From assembly GCF_002104475.1 (NCBI RefSeq), contig NZ_NBOF01000008.1, positions 47,054 through 111,053 of the forward strand: a DNA stretch of 64,000 nucleotides, given 5' to 3'. A program made the translations under genes and the position numbers. The number at the start of each line of letters is the position of its first letter. Position 1 is the stretch's first letter. The stretch is from Cognaticolwellia mytili. Lineage in GTDB: Bacteria; Pseudomonadota; Gammaproteobacteria; Enterobacterales; Alteromonadaceae. The notes below the pieces were generated by a model that saw only the letters and a list, made by a program, of their open reading frames with translations, was not told the origin of the DNA and ran no database searches. Below, piece by piece: positions 25,301-35,160 of this stretch.

Positions 25301-27036
25301 ATACCTGGAATAACAAAAACATCACTAGCTACAGAGTTTGAAGCACCTTCAACGTCAAGGTTGCCCAGTACGAAACCTGCCGCGCCGCCAGCCGCAGCAT
25401 TAATAGCTTTATCAACACGAGCAATTGCGCCACGATCACAAACAACGATTTCGCCATTGAAAGTGCCAGCAGGGAAAGGTTTTAAACATTGTTCTGGTGC
25501 GCCATCAGTATCATTTGAATTGGTATAATCACCAGCCCAAACTATTTTAGCTGTAATGCCACCTGAAGCGCTTTTGCCGTTAAGCGTTGAAAGCTCAGTA
25601 TCACCGCCAGTGAATTCACCAATTTGTTTATCAAATACAATTTCACGGCCATGTGTTGAAGCACCGACTACAGTGTACCAAGGAGCATTCTTCACCGTAG
25701 TTTGCGCCTCAGGACCACTGTTACCAGCAGATACTGCAGCAAAAATCCCAGCTTCTTGTGCTGCTAAGAAGCCAAGCTCTGTGGCACTAGTCCAAGGGTT
25801 TCCGCCACCGCTAATCGAATAGTTTAGTACATCAACATTGTCGGTTAGTGCATCGTCTAATGCAGCAAGAATTGCTGCGCCGGCACAACCATTATAAGTA
25901 TCTGATGGGGCACCATTAGAACCCCTATTTCCAGGGCTACAAATTTGATAAGCAATAATGTTGGCATGTGGAGCTACACCAGATATTTGCTCAAATTCAA
26001 AGCCCGTACTATTAATGCCTTTACCTTGTTCTTTGCCTACTTCTTGTTCAACCATAGGAACATCTTTTAAAATGTTACCACCTGCAGTACTTGCTGTATG
26101 TGAGCCATGTCCACCGTAATCTTCACCATTTTTGGCTGGAGGGTTATCACCGAAAACAGTAGTATCATCGTAATCATCAGTAATTGAAGCATATGAACGA
26201 ACACCAATGAGTTTATCATTACATAGTTCGACGAAGTCGCCCGCACAATCACCAACATAATTACCAGCGCCTCGTGGATTGGTATGATCGTAGCCATCGC
26301 CACCTATATCTGCGAATGATGGGTGATCTGAATTAATACCACTATCAATGACACCAATAACGATTCCCTCGCCCATATTAAGAGCGCTTTGACCTTCACC
26401 GTCCCACACTTGAGTGGCACCAATATGAGTTGGACCAGTATCGGTATCCATGTGCTCCATACGTTCACGTTCAATAAACGCAACGTCAGTTAACTTAGAT
26501 AATGCTTCTGCTTCTGATTGTGTTAACCGTAATGCCATGCCATTAAAGGCATTTTTATATTTATAAAGAGGATTTAGGTTGTTGGTTAATTTATTGTTTG
26601 CTTTAGCTAGGAAAGACGTTTGCTTGCCTTCTAAATAGTTACTATAAGCTATAGCTTCAACCGTTTCTAAATCAAGACGCAGTTCTTTTCTAACTTCTTG
26701 TGAGCTTTTTGTACTATTCGCTAATGATTTGAATAATGACTTTTTAGCGATTTGAGGATTAGTTGCAGTTAAACCTGCAATTGAACCATCATATGTAGCA
26801 ATAGGTTGGTCTTTAAGGCGAACAATATAGGTATAAGTTCCGTCAGCTAAGTCTTTTTCTATGTGAATCTTTTTGGCTTGTTGTTTGTTGTATGTACCGT
26901 TTTTATTGATTGAAATTGGTGCTACTGATTTTAACGATTCAGCCGAATGCTGCACTGGTATAGTACTGGCTGAAGCTTGCAAGCTCGCCATCGATAATAG
27001 TGCTGTAGAAACAGCGATTGTTACTTTGTTATTCAC
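22351..27036 (-). CDS. Large secreted subtilisin-like protease with GlyGly-CTERM-like tail
   Basis: A 1561-residue S8 protease. I chose the GTG at 27036, since GGAGG lies six bases before it and the protein then begins with a normal signal peptide; the ATG at 27069 adds 11 odd residues. Order: signal peptide, I9-type propeptide (TYIVRLKDQP), catalytic Asp about 231 (GVIDSGINSDHP), His about 310 (GGHGSHTAST), a PA-domain insert, and Ser about 673 (GTSMAAPHTAG). Fn3-like and Ig-like regions follow, then a PKD/cadherin-type domain before the end GSFGWLMLLLTPMLFTRRKK. That Gly/Ser, hydrophobic and basic tail fits GlyGly-CTERM sorting signals of type II secretion substrates. The gsp operon is about 1.8 kb upstream. 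Confidence 0.93.
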   Translation of the reverse strand: MNNKVTIAVSTALLSMASLQASASTIPVQHSAESLKSVAPISINKNGTYNKQQAKKIHIEKDLADGTYTYIVRLKDQPIATYDGSIAGLTATNPQIAKKSLFKSLANSTKSSQEVRKELRLDLETVEAIAYSNYLEGKQTSFLAKANNKLTNNLNPLYKYKNAFNGMALRLTQSEAEALSKLTDVAFIERERMEHMDTDTGPTHIGATQVWDGEGQSALNMGEGIVIGVIDSGINSDHPSFADIGGDGYDHTNPRGAGNYVGDCAGDFVELCNDKLIGVRSYASITDDYDDTTVFGDNPPAKNGEDYGGHGSHTASTAGGNILKDVPMVEQEVGKEQGKGINSTGFEFEQISGVAPHANIIAYQICSPGNRGSNGAPSDTYNGCAGAAILAALDDALTDNVDVLNYSISGGGNPWTSATELGFLAAQEAGIFAAVSAGNSGPEAQTTVKNAPWYTVVGASTHGREIVFDKQIGEFTGGDTELSTLNGKSASGGITAKIVWAGDYTNSNDTDGAPEQCLKPFPAGTFNGEIVVCDRGAIARVDKAINAAAGGAAGFVLGNLDVEGASNSVASDVFVIPGIHVNAENGNALRTWLSTGENHMATITASNGDTKIGQADDMAGFSSRGSNVTVPDIMTPSVTAPGVAIYAAYADEQYGHDVIPPDPADYAFLQGTSMAAPHTAGAGAVLKSAHPTWTPDNIRSALMLTAVTDVRKEDGTTAADFFDMGSGSIRVNLAHTTGLLMNETAANYTAANPAIGGDPKTLNIPSATNASCIGSCDWTRTVTATMAGTWTVEGAEISDGLVITATPASFSLAEGESQTIAINANAIRAQSDVWTFGHVVMTSDQHPTARIPVSVQASNGNLPDSVSFEANRNEDSGLIENVTAIEITEFTSRSYGLTKADQIKATLAVDSDNGSAYDDISDGINVTIHTVPEGAKRFVAEVLASASPDLDLRVGLDANGDGIPQEDEEVGSSATGTALEKVSLTMPAAGSYWVAVQNWAASTEGAEDAYTLATAVVDSELGDNLTVEADSAISALTEFDLRFKWLLNDGVYGDMYYGAVDIGSSAEDAGNLGLVSVDLMRGMDDVSISSNADAYMQRTDQVDYTITVLPKLTKGDRTYTIKANIPSSLELDADSITGDATVTGNEITWQVARESLFGQVPTYLMTSNATDATCDLPNFGQNGTGSGYIDLLALSPTLTPSALDGDQVTATFNVPANFLGKAYSSINVSENGFIYFSGTDGANAWRNQLLPDTDTANNLVAPFWRDFKIVRTDTSGVTVVPSSSGRYTVVEFDDMVHSITVDGHSSGIAPGEIEDVMDFEVVFDNATGNFVFAYANVNHDWGNTLGGTVGFENSTGTEGRTDIYRKSIWGGADGSTGSLESVESGTIFCYELQEVPKTPVTLTFSATIVDDYVGGPINVALTHSTDDTNTTEAVNDSSVTIQVEGAPTAVITGATNVVEETNVQLSGSSSSDPNGDTLSYVWVQLAGTPVSFSENSASISFEAPKIVNDETMSFQLTVNDGKGNSDTVVTSISIVNKKSSGSFGWLMLLLTPMLFTRRKKA

Positions 27037-27342
27037 AAAGAACCTCCCTAAGGCACAATATTTGTGCAAGTTGTTATTTTAAGATTAAAAATAGTTGTTT
27101 TCTGAAAACTGATTTTGAATATTAGAGGTAAAAAATAGAATGCATAAACATATCACATGTAAAAATAATGTAAACGAAATATGCTATAGGTAGTTGAGCT
27201 AAATTTAAATTTTACGGCATATGGAAAGCTAAGCTTACAAAACAGCTTCTGGAGGTTAACTAGCTAATAGAGTGTCATGCAGAAACCTTTTCAATTAGTT
27301 GCTTATCACTTCGTATATGCAACCAATTGAAAATAAGACTTT
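27037..27342. other. Intergenic region, protease promoter and hslO end
   Basis: This 306-bp AT-rich stretch must hold the protease promoter. An imperfect 15-bp-arm inverted repeat (27288-27302 with 27319-27333, one mismatch) lies just past hslO and may act as its terminator, though no clear T-run follows. Confidence 0.45.
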
Positions 27343-28206
27343 TTAGTGTGAAGTATCATCAATGAAATGTGCTAGTTGATAACGTGAAAATTTATAGGTT
27401 GTCATACAATAGTCACAGGTCATTGATACATTCCCTTGTTCAGCAATAATGTTTTCAAGTTCTGAAGGCTCTATTTGTGAAATAGCACTTAAGCACTTTT
27501 CTTCTGAGCAACTGCATTTATAACTAACATTTTGCGGTTCAAATAATACGACTTTTTCTTGGTGGTATAAGCGGTACAGTAGGGCTTCACTATCAATAGA
27601 AAATATTTCTTCATTTTGTATCGTGTTTGTTAGTTGACATAAGTGCTCGAAATCGGCCTGTTGCTTTTCTTTATCTTCGCCATCAGGCATTAATTGAACT
27701 AGGCTACCAGCAATTTGTGTGATGTCGCTGTTGGTATAGAGCCAAATTTTAGTGGGAATTTGCTCTGAAACTTCAAAATAATGCGCTAAACATCCGGCTA
27801 ATGTTTCCTGATCAAGTGCAACAACACCTTGATAAGGTTCGCCACTATTAGGGCGAATAGTGATTATCATATTGCCTTTGCCAATAAGTTCTTTTAAGGT
27901 CATAGCATTGGTTTCACTTGCCATACGGGCAATGCCACGCATTTCTTGCAGGTGGTTACCATTTACAGCCATATAACCTATAGGACCGTCACCTTGCAGT
28001 TGTACTGCAATTTCGCCTTCGAACTTTAATGTTGCTGTTAATAGACAAGTTGCAGCAACAAGCTCTCCTAATAGTTGTTTTACGCCGGCAGGGTAATCAT
28101 GTGGGGCAACAATATCTTGAAACGTTTGCTTTAAATTTACCAACTCACCTCGGGCGTGCAGGTTATCAAATAAATAGCGATTTAATACGTCAGTTTGTCT
28201 GGTCAC
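27343..28206 (-). CDS. hslO: Redox-regulated chaperonin Hsp33
   Basis: A 287-residue holdase chaperone activated by oxidation. The N-terminal domain has DVLNRYLFDNLHARGELV and GEIAVQLQGDGPIGYMAVN. The C-terminal zinc switch has the four conserved Cys in KCSC and CDYC (about residues 231, 233, 264 and 267), arranged CxC and CxxC as in the family. Under peroxide and heat stress it prevents protein aggregation. It lies three bases after hslR in the same direction, the same pair as in E. coli. Confidence 0.97.
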   Translation of the reverse strand: MTRQTDVLNRYLFDNLHARGELVNLKQTFQDIVAPHDYPAGVKQLLGELVAATCLLTATLKFEGEIAVQLQGDGPIGYMAVNGNHLQEMRGIARMASETNAMTLKELIGKGNMIITIRPNSGEPYQGVVALDQETLAGCLAHYFEVSEQIPTKIWLYTNSDITQIAGSLVQLMPDGEDKEKQQADFEHLCQLTNTIQNEEIFSIDSEALLYRLYHQEKVVLFEPQNVSYKCSCSEEKCLSAISQIEPSELENIIAEQGNVSMTCDYCMTTYKFSRYQLAHFIDDTSH

Positions 28207-28209
28207 TGT

Positions 28210-28623
28210 CTAGATCCTTTCTTTCAAATGTCGAATTTGTCGACGTTGTTTCTTGTCTGGTTTTGTCTCACTCGCGGGACTAAGTAAAATGCCTTGTTTA
28301 CGAGCTAAGCTATTTTTTTCTCGGGTTTGAATACTTTCAGAGGTTTCTTGATAGAGTGTTTGGGCAAAAGTGGCGTCCCGCCGTCTATCAGCAAGTGCAA
28401 TAACAATTACATGCTTCTCTTCAAAGCTTTGTCGCAGAGTGATGCGATCGCCCAATATTACGGCTTTACCTGATTTACTGCGTTGACCATTATAAAAAAC
28501 TTTTCCGCCATCAATCATTTGTTTTGCGATGGCACGTGTTTTATAAAAGCGCGCAGCCCATAGCCACTTATCTAAGCGTGTAGTTTGTTTGTTTCCTGCA
28601 CTGCTGTCGATCGATTTAGCCAT
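28210..28623 (-). CDS. hslR: Ribosome-associated heat shock protein Hsp15
   Basis: A 137-residue S4-domain RNA-binding protein. The S4 motif is RLDKWLWAARFYKTRAIAKQ followed by GGKVFYNGQRSKSGKAV, and the C-terminus is strongly basic (KPDKKQRRQIRHLKERI). Hsp15 binds 50S subunits that carry stalled nascent chains and helps recycle them. It is transcribed ahead of hslO. In E. coli yrfG-hslR-hslO are contiguous; here the T2SS operon lies between hslR and yrfG. Confidence 0.95.
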   Translation of the reverse strand: MAKSIDSSAGNKQTTRLDKWLWAARFYKTRAIAKQMIDGGKVFYNGQRSKSGKAVILGDRITLRQSFEEKHVIVIALADRRRDATFAQTLYQETSESIQTREKNSLARKQGILLSPASETKPDKKQRRQIRHLKERI

Positions 28624-28822
28624 TGCTTTGCTATTACTCTTTTAAGTACTATAAAAATGGCGAAAGTTAGCATAAAGCTAATGATTACGCTAGCTAGATT
28701 GTATTTGGTTACAAATTTTTAACTAATTATAGCTAAAAAATAATATGACGTCTTGTTGCCAAGCTCTCGGTCAAGTATCATCAAAGTGAATTAAAATTTT
28801 TAGACAATAAAATTATTATAAA

Positions 28823-29776
28823 ATGTCATTAATGAACAACTTATCAAATATATTTGAGCAGCTAGCTAAACTTCCTCAGCGAAAATTAACTCAAGTGGTT
28901 ATTTTTCTGTTGCTTGCTTACATCGCCTACCTATTTGCCCAAGTTACTTGGTTAGCAATGCCGCAACCTAATAGTGCATCAGGGCTAAAAGCCAATAAAG
29001 TTCAACCTACCCAAACATCATTGCCCAAGTCGTTCAATGTTAAAGCTATTGAAGCGCTTAATTTATTTGGCGCATTCTCTCAACAGGCAGTCGAAAAAGT
29101 TGAAGAGTTAGTTATTGAAGATGCCCCAGAAACTCGATTGAAATTAACCTTAACTGGTGCCGTTGCCAGTAGTGATAAAGCAACCTCAGCAGCCATTATT
29201 GAAAGTGCAGGTAAGCAAGAAACCTACAGCATTGGTGAAAATATTAAAGGCACACGTGCCGTGTTGGAAAAAGTGTTTAACGACAGAGTCTTGTTGAAAG
29301 TTTCTGGCCGCTTAGAAACATTGATGATTGAAGGCATAGATTTTAATAAAAACGTTCAAGCAATAAAGCCAGTGAGTAAACAACAAAGAACAACTAAAAA
29401 AGCTCCATCTAAAAGGTTTTCTTCGCCTAATATTGTTGACCAACGAAATAACAAAGCACTCACGCAAAGTACTAAATCATTGAGAAAGGACTTAAATGAT
29501 GACCCAGGAAAAATTACAGATTATTTGAAAATATCACCGAAACGTGAGAATGGAAAAATTAGCGGTTACCGACTAATGCCAGGAAAAGATCCAACTTTTT
29601 TCCAAAATGCCGGTCTTAAGAATGGTGATGTTGCTGTGCAAATGAATGGTTTCAATTTAATAGAGCCAAGAGAAGCAGCCCAAGCGTTGCAATCTTTAAA
29701 AACAGAACGAGAAGTTTCACTGTTGCTAAACCGTAATAATGAAATGACTGAAATACTTTTCAGTATCGATAATTAG
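28823..29776 (+). CDS. gspC: Type II secretion protein GspC
   Basis: A 317-residue inner-membrane protein that links the inner platform to the secretin. It has a short cytoplasmic start, one membrane helix (VVIFLLLAYIAYLFAQVTWL, about 25-44), a periplasmic HR domain (KLTLTGAVASSDKATSAAII, YSIGENIKGTRAVLEKVF) and a C-terminal PDZ-like domain (GYRLMPGKDPTFFQNAGLKN, GDVAVQMNGFNL). It is the first gene of the twelve-gene gspC-N operon; the promoter lies in the 200-bp gap to the divergent hslR gene. It probably also recognises substrates. Confidence 0.95.
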   Translation: MSLMNNLSNIFEQLAKLPQRKLTQVVIFLLLAYIAYLFAQVTWLAMPQPNSASGLKANKVQPTQTSLPKSFNVKAIEALNLFGAFSQQAVEKVEELVIEDAPETRLKLTLTGAVASSDKATSAAIIESAGKQETYSIGENIKGTRAVLEKVFNDRVLLKVSGRLETLMIEGIDFNKNVQAIKPVSKQQRTTKKAPSKRFSSPNIVDQRNNKALTQSTKSLRKDLNDDPGKITDYLKISPKRENGKISGYRLMPGKDPTFFQNAGLKNGDVAVQMNGFNLIEPREAAQALQSLKTEREVSLLLNRNNEMTEILFSIDN

Positions 29777-29794
29777 AATAAAAAGGAATAATAA

Positions 29795-31885
29795 ATGCGC
29801 AAATTATTAGGCGCGCCTTGGTATAAGAGAAGTCTTACTGGGGTTGTTACTGCTGTGATGCTCAATGGTGTTTTGCTTTCAGCTAGCGTTAATGCTGCTG
29901 ATTACTCACCAAACTTTAAAGGCACTGAAATTGCAGAATTTATCAATATTGTTGGTAAGAACTTAAAGAAAACGATGATCGTTGATCCTAATGTCCGTGG
30001 CAAAGTTAATGTTCGTAGTTACGACCTGTTAACTGAAGAACAGTATTATCAATTTTTCTTAAATGTTCTCGAAGTTTATGGTTTTGCAGCAGTAGAAATG
30101 GACAATAATGTTGTCAAAATTATTCGTAATAAAGATGCAAAAACCTCATCAATACCGGTTGTTGGTAATGAAAATCCAGGTGTTGGTGATGAGATGGTCA
30201 CCCGTGTTGTTGAAGTGAAGAACGTTACTGTACGTGAGTTAACCCCATTACTTCGTCAATTATCGGATCAAGCAGGTGGCGGTAATGTAGTTAACTACGA
30301 CCCTGCCAACGTTATAATGCTTACCGGTACCGCTGCGGTAGTTAACCGTTTAGTCAAAATCATTGAGCGCGTTGATAAGGCTGGTGATCATGACGTACAA
30401 ATTATTAAGCTTAAATACGCTTCTGCCGGTGAAATGGTGCGTATTATTGAAGCGATGAACAAATCTAGCCAAGGCAAGTCGGCAGGTACACCTACGTTTT
30501 TAATTCCCAAAATTGTTGCCGATGATCGAACGAATAGCGTTATTGTCAGCGGTGAAGCACAAGCCAGAGAGCGAGTAGCAAGACTTGTATCTCGTTTAGA
30601 TAGTGAATTAGAGTCTAACGGTAATACTCGTGTTTATCATCTTAAATACGCTAAGTCTGAAGAGATGGTAAAAGTGTTAGAGGGTGTTAGTAAATCGATT
30701 GAATCTGATAGTTCAGGCTCGAAAAAGAGCTCTAAAAATAGTAAAACAAGAAATGTTAGTATTGATGCTCATGAAGATACTAATACGTTAGTTATTACGG
30801 CTCAACCTGATATGTTGCGCTCACTTGAAGCTGTTATTCGTCAATTAGATATTCGCCGTGCTCAAGTACTTATTGAAGCCATCATTGTTGAAGTTTTTGA
30901 AGGTGATGGTGTTAACTTAGGTGTACAGTGGTATCACGAATCAGGAGCAATGACGCAATTTACCAATGGTGTTGCACCAATTAGCTCAATTGCCGCAGCA
31001 GCTGAAGCTGCTCAATCAACACCAGGAGCGAAAGGTTCTACAGTGGTAAATGGAGACGATAAAACTACAAATCCCGATCAGCCTGACGTTAAAGGCGATT
31101 ACAGCCTAGCTGCCGATGTCTTAGGTTCAGTAAGCGGAACACTGTTCGGTATTGTTAAAGGTGATTGGGGCGCAGTCTTACAAGCGGTAAGTTCGGACAC
31201 CAACTCGAACATATTATCTACGCCAAGTATTACTACCCTTGATAACGAAGAAGCCTATTTTATTGTTGGTCAAGAAGTGCCCATTATCACGGGCTCTGCA
31301 ACGGGTAGTAGTAATAACAACCCATTTCAAACAGTTGAACGTCAAGAAATTGGTATTAAGTTAAAGGTTACACCGCAAATTAATGAAGGTAGTGGTGTGC
31401 AGTTAACCATCGAGCAAGAAGTTTCTTCTGTTAGTGGTGCAACTGGTGTTGATATTTCGATTAATAAACGTGAAATTAAAACTACTGTGATGGCCGATGA
31501 TGGCGCGACAGTAATTTTAGGCGGCTTGATTGACGAAGACGTGCAAGAAAGTGTGCAGAAAGTACCATTATTAGGTGATATTCCAATCCTTGGGCATTTA
31601 TTTAAATCAACAAGTAATACTAAGCGCAAACGTAACTTAATGGTGTTTCTACGTCCAACGATTGTTCGTGATGGCCAGCTAATGAGTGATTTAAGTAAAG
31701 AGAAATACAACTATATTCGTGCGCAAGAAGTGTCAAGCCGTGAAGCCGGGCTAGAATTAATGGATGATGAAAAGCTACCTATTTTGCCTGAATGGAATGA
31801 TGAGTTATCTTTGCCACCATCATTTGAAGAGCATATGAAAAAAGTAGAAGAGAAAAAAATATTTACCAAAAAAGAAGATGAGTAA
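29795..31885 (+). CDS. gspD: Type II secretion outer-membrane secretin GspD
   Basis: A 696-residue secretin. A signal peptide ends at VNA-ADYSP, followed by the N0 domain ([19 protein letters not shown]), N1-N3 domains with repeated [20 protein letters not shown] motifs and a charged Ser/Lys-rich loop (about 305-320). The secretin core ends with [18 protein letters not shown] and a C-terminal S-domain tail. It forms the outer-membrane channel of the T2SS. Its stop overlaps the gspE start by one base. No pilotin gene is visible in the window. Confidence 0.97.
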   Translation: MRKLLGAPWYKRSLTGVVTAVMLNGVLLSASVNAADYSPNFKGTEIAEFINIVGKNLKKTMIVDPNVRGKVNVRSYDLLTEEQYYQFFLNVLEVYGFAAVEMDNNVVKIIRNKDAKTSSIPVVGNENPGVGDEMVTRVVEVKNVTVRELTPLLRQLSDQAGGGNVVNYDPANVIMLTGTAAVVNRLVKIIERVDKAGDHDVQIIKLKYASAGEMVRIIEAMNKSSQGKSAGTPTFLIPKIVADDRTNSVIVSGEAQARERVARLVSRLDSELESNGNTRVYHLKYAKSEEMVKVLEGVSKSIESDSSGSKKSSKNSKTRNVSIDAHEDTNTLVITAQPDMLRSLEAVIRQLDIRRAQVLIEAIIVEVFEGDGVNLGVQWYHESGAMTQFTNGVAPISSIAAAAEAAQSTPGAKGSTVVNGDDKTTNPDQPDVKGDYSLAADVLGSVSGTLFGIVKGDWGAVLQAVSSDTNSNILSTPSITTLDNEEAYFIVGQEVPIITGSATGSSNNNPFQTVERQEIGIKLKVTPQINEGSGVQLTIEQEVSSVSGATGVDISINKREIKTTVMADDGATVILGGLIDEDVQESVQKVPLLGDIPILGHLFKSTSNTKRKRNLMVFLRPTIVRDGQLMSDLSKEKYNYIRAQEVSSREAGLELMDDEKLPILPEWNDELSLPPSFEEHMKKVEEKKIFTKKEDE

Positions 31886-33450
31886 TGAGTGATATCGATT
31901 CTCAAGCTCAGGCTTTTATTGTGGCAAGTGAAGCTGATGATGAACAACAATTAATGGATAGTGACATTATTGTCGATGAAAGCATTCGTTTTCGCTTGCC
32001 ATTTGGCTTTGCTAAGCGCCATAACGTGCTTATTGAAAAAGACGAGAATAGCTTACGCTTAGTCTGTGTTGATACGTTAAATGCTGATATTTTACTTGAA
32101 GTTAGGCGAGTACTGAAGTCACCTTTTGAAATTGAAGTGAAAACGGCTGAAGAGTTCGAGCAAATGCTGACGATTGCTTATCAGCGTGACTCTTCTGAAG
32201 CACAGCAAATGATGGAAGATATTGGTAACGAAGTCGACTTATATTCGCTTGCCGATGAAATGACTGAAACTGAAGATTTACTCGAAAATGAAGATGATGC
32301 ACCGATCATTAAATTGATCAATGCCATGTTAAGTGAAGCAATTAAAGAAAATGCCTCAGATATTCATATCGAAACTTTTGAAGAATCATTACAAATTCGT
32401 TTTCGTGTTGATGGTGTTTTACGTGAAGTCTTAAAACCAAATCGCAAGTTAGCATCATTGCTAGTTTCACGTATTAAGGTTATGGCAAAGCTTGATATCG
32501 CTGAGAAACGTATTCCACAAGATGGCCGTATTTCGTTAAAAATAGCTGGTCGAGCGGTTGATGTCCGTGTATCTACTATGCCGACAGGCCATGGTGAACG
32601 AGTCGTACTGCGTTTATTAGATAAAAATTCTACCCGATTAGACCTACAAGATTTAGGAATGACGGACGGCAATAGAGCACGCTTTTCTGAATTAATCGAA
32701 AAGCCGCATGGCATCATTTTGGTTACTGGGCCAACAGGCTCAGGTAAAAGTACTACCTTGTATGCAGGCTTAAGCCAAATTGATAGTAAAGAACGAAATA
32801 TTTTAACGGTAGAAGACCCTATTGAATACGCTATTGCAGGTATTGGTCAAACACAGGTTAATACTAAAGTAGACATGACTTTTGCTCGAGGCTTACGTGC
32901 AATACTTCGTCAAGACCCTGATGTAGTCATGGTGGGTGAAATTCGAGATTTAGAAACTGCTCAAATTGGTGTTCAAGCTAGTTTAACTGGTCACTTAGTG
33001 CTTTCAACCTTGCATACTAACACCGCTGCGGGTGCGATTACGCGAATGGAAGATATGGGCGTTGAACCTTTCTTGCTTTCGTCGAGTCTACTTGGTGTAT
33101 TAGCACAACGTTTAGTGCGAACCTTGTGCCCACATTGTCGTGAATGTTGTGCTCCATCGGAAGAAGAACGCCGTTTGTTGCAACTTTCTGAAGGTGACCA
33201 AGCGCCAATTTTTAAAGCCGTAGGTTGTGAAGAGTGTAATTTCAAAGGCTATAGAGGCCGAACAGGTATACATGAACTGATTGTTGTTGATGATAAAGTG
33301 CGAGAGCTTATTCATAACGGCAAAGGTGAGCAAGTTATCGAAAAGTTCATTCGTGAAACAACACCGAGTATTCGTCGTGATGGCTTTGACAAAGTCATGT
33401 GTGGGGAAACGACTATTGAAGAAGTCTTACGTGTTACTCGTGAAGACTAA
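31885..33450 (+). CDS. gspE: Type II secretion ATPase GspE
   Basis: A 521-residue cytoplasmic ATPase. N-terminal N1E/N2E domains are followed by the catalytic core: Walker [11 protein letters not shown], Asp box [10 protein letters not shown], Walker [15 protein letters not shown] and His box [13 protein letters not shown]. The tetracysteine zinc motif is present as CPHC and CEEC. It powers pseudopilus assembly through GspL and GspF. It starts on the last base of the gspD stop codon, so translation is coupled. Confidence 0.98.
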   Translation: MSDIDSQAQAFIVASEADDEQQLMDSDIIVDESIRFRLPFGFAKRHNVLIEKDENSLRLVCVDTLNADILLEVRRVLKSPFEIEVKTAEEFEQMLTIAYQRDSSEAQQMMEDIGNEVDLYSLADEMTETEDLLENEDDAPIIKLINAMLSEAIKENASDIHIETFEESLQIRFRVDGVLREVLKPNRKLASLLVSRIKVMAKLDIAEKRIPQDGRISLKIAGRAVDVRVSTMPTGHGERVVLRLLDKNSTRLDLQDLGMTDGNRARFSELIEKPHGIILVTGPTGSGKSTTLYAGLSQIDSKERNILTVEDPIEYAIAGIGQTQVNTKVDMTFARGLRAILRQDPDVVMVGEIRDLETAQIGVQASLTGHLVLSTLHTNTAAGAITRMEDMGVEPFLLSSSLLGVLAQRLVRTLCPHCRECCAPSEEERRLLQLSEGDQAPIFKAVGCEECNFKGYRGRTGIHELIVVDDKVRELIHNGKGEQVIEKFIRETTPSIRRDGFDKVMCGETTIEEVLRVTRED

Positions 33451-33476
33451 CTAGGTTTTAAATTAAATTGTAAATT

Positions 33477-34700
33477 ATGGCAGCATTTGATTATCAAGCG
33501 GTTGATAGCCGTGGTAAGAATAAAAAAGGTGTAATCGAAGGAGATACGCCAAGACATGTTCGCAGCTTGCTACGCGAACAAGGGCTAATGCCAACAGAAG
33601 TCACCGCAAGTTTACAAAAAAGTAAACAGGCAGGGAAAAAGTCAATATTCAGTGGCGGTAAGAAAATATCAGCAACTGAATTAGCATTGATCACTCGGCA
33701 GCTTTCTACCTTGGTTGAATCTGGTTTGCCAATTGAAGAGTCGCTAATGGCGGTCGGTGAGCAATGTGACAAAACATCTTTGAAAAGTATGGTGATGGCT
33801 GTTCGTACTAAAGTCACCGAAGGCTATAGCTTGGCGGAAAGTATGGCTGAATTTCCGCAGGTATTTAACCATTTGTTTCGTGCTATGGTTGCGGCAGGCG
33901 AAAAATCAGGACATTTAGATAAAGTGCTCGATCGACTTGCTGATTATACAGAACAAAGGCAACAGTTAAGATCGCAACTTATTCAGGCACTGGTTTACCC
34001 TATTATTATGACAATAGTTGCTACGGGCGTTATCACCATTTTGTTAACAGCAGTAGTACCTAAAATTGTTGGCCAATTTGAACATATGGGCGCGAACTTA
34101 CCTGGTACAACTAAACTGTTGATTGCGAGTAGTGATTTTTTACGTGATTATGGTTTATTTATTGTGATTTTTATTGCAGCCTTAATGTTTCTTTGGTCAC
34201 AACTATTAAAAAAGGCTAACTTTAAGTTTGCTTATCATAAGCACTTCCTTGCCTTACCTGGTATTGGTAAAGTGGCTAAAAGTATTAATACTGCCAGATT
34301 TGCCCGAACGTTGAGCATTTTAACCGCTAGCGCCGTTCCTCTATTAGAGAGCATGAAAATCTCTGGTGAAGTTTTAGATAACCTTTTCATTAAACAAAGC
34401 GTCAAAGAATCAGCAGATAAAGTTAGAGAAGGAGCAAGTTTGCGCGTGTCATTAGAGCAGACAAAACTTTTTCCACCGATGATGTTACATATGATTGCTA
34501 GTGGAGAAAAAAGTGGTCAGCTTGAGCATATGCTAGGTCGTGCTGCCGATAATCAGGATCGAGAATTCGAAGCCATCGTTAGCATTTCGTTAAAGGCCTT
34601 TGAACCTGCATTAATGGTGGTTATGGCGGGCATTGTTTTATTCATCGTAATGGCTATATTACAGCCAATTCTTCAGTTAAATACATTAATAGGAAGTTAG
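33477..34700 (+). CDS. gspF: Type II secretion inner-membrane protein GspF
   Basis: A 407-residue polytopic protein with two repeated T2SSF domains (ALITRQLSTLVESGLPIEES and TARFARTLSILTASAVPLLE) and three membrane helices (about 175-195, 223-243 and 375-397). The N-terminal part (MAAFDYQAVDSRGKNKKGVI) is the typical cytoplasmic start. It is the platform protein that interacts with GspE and GspL. Confidence 0.97.
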   Translation: MAAFDYQAVDSRGKNKKGVIEGDTPRHVRSLLREQGLMPTEVTASLQKSKQAGKKSIFSGGKKISATELALITRQLSTLVESGLPIEESLMAVGEQCDKTSLKSMVMAVRTKVTEGYSLAESMAEFPQVFNHLFRAMVAAGEKSGHLDKVLDRLADYTEQRQQLRSQLIQALVYPIIMTIVATGVITILLTAVVPKIVGQFEHMGANLPGTTKLLIASSDFLRDYGLFIVIFIAALMFLWSQLLKKANFKFAYHKHFLALPGIGKVAKSINTARFARTLSILTASAVPLLESMKISGEVLDNLFIKQSVKESADKVREGASLRVSLEQTKLFPPMMLHMIASGEKSGQLEHMLGRAADNQDREFEAIVSISLKAFEPALMVVMAGIVLFIVMAILQPILQLNTLIGS

Positions 34701-34702
34701 AA

Positions 34703-35137
34703 ATGAAAGCAGTTAAAAATATTCGAGGTTTTACCCTTTTAGAAGTCATGGTTGTTATTGTGATTTTAGGCATTTTAGCCAGTATGGTAGTCCCTAACTT
34801 AATGGGGAGCCAAGAGCGCGCTAATATGCAAAAAGCTATTTCTGACATCAATGCATTGGAAACATCATTAAGCATGTATAAAATGGATAACTATAAGTAC
34901 CCAAGTACAGAGCAGGGCTTAGAAGCATTAGTGACTGAAACTGATATTGAGCCGGCACCACGCCGTTTCCCTGAAAATGGTTATGTGAAGCGGTTACCTA
35001 ATGATCCTTGGGGCAGTGAATATCAGTTACTAAACCCCGGCGAAAACAGTAATATGGATATTTTTTCTATGGGGCCTGATGGTGAAGCAGGCACCGATGA
35101 TGATATTGGTAACTGGAATTTAGGTGATTTTCAGTAG
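34703..35137 (+). CDS. gspG: Major pseudopilin GspG
   Basis: A 144-residue major pseudopilin. The prepilin signal is MKAVKNIRG followed by FTLLEVMVVIVILGILASMV, with cleavage after Gly and Glu at position 5 of the mature chain. The globular part has the hallmark PSTEQGLEALV, LPNDPWGSEYQL and a calcium-site loop near MGPDGEAGTDDD. The start is two bases after gspF. It polymerises into the pseudopilus that pushes substrates through GspD. Confidence 0.98.
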   Translation: MKAVKNIRGFTLLEVMVVIVILGILASMVVPNLMGSQERANMQKAISDINALETSLSMYKMDNYKYPSTEQGLEALVTETDIEPAPRRFPENGYVKRLPNDPWGSEYQLLNPGENSNMDIFSMGPDGEAGTDDDIGNWNLGDFQ

Positions 35138-35160
35138 TCAATTTTGATTACTTGTTAACT

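Noticed and set aside
27036..27069. Upstream ATG start for the S8 protease
   Set aside because: It adds 11 residues before a normal signal peptide, while GGAGG precedes the GTG at 27036 at ideal distance.
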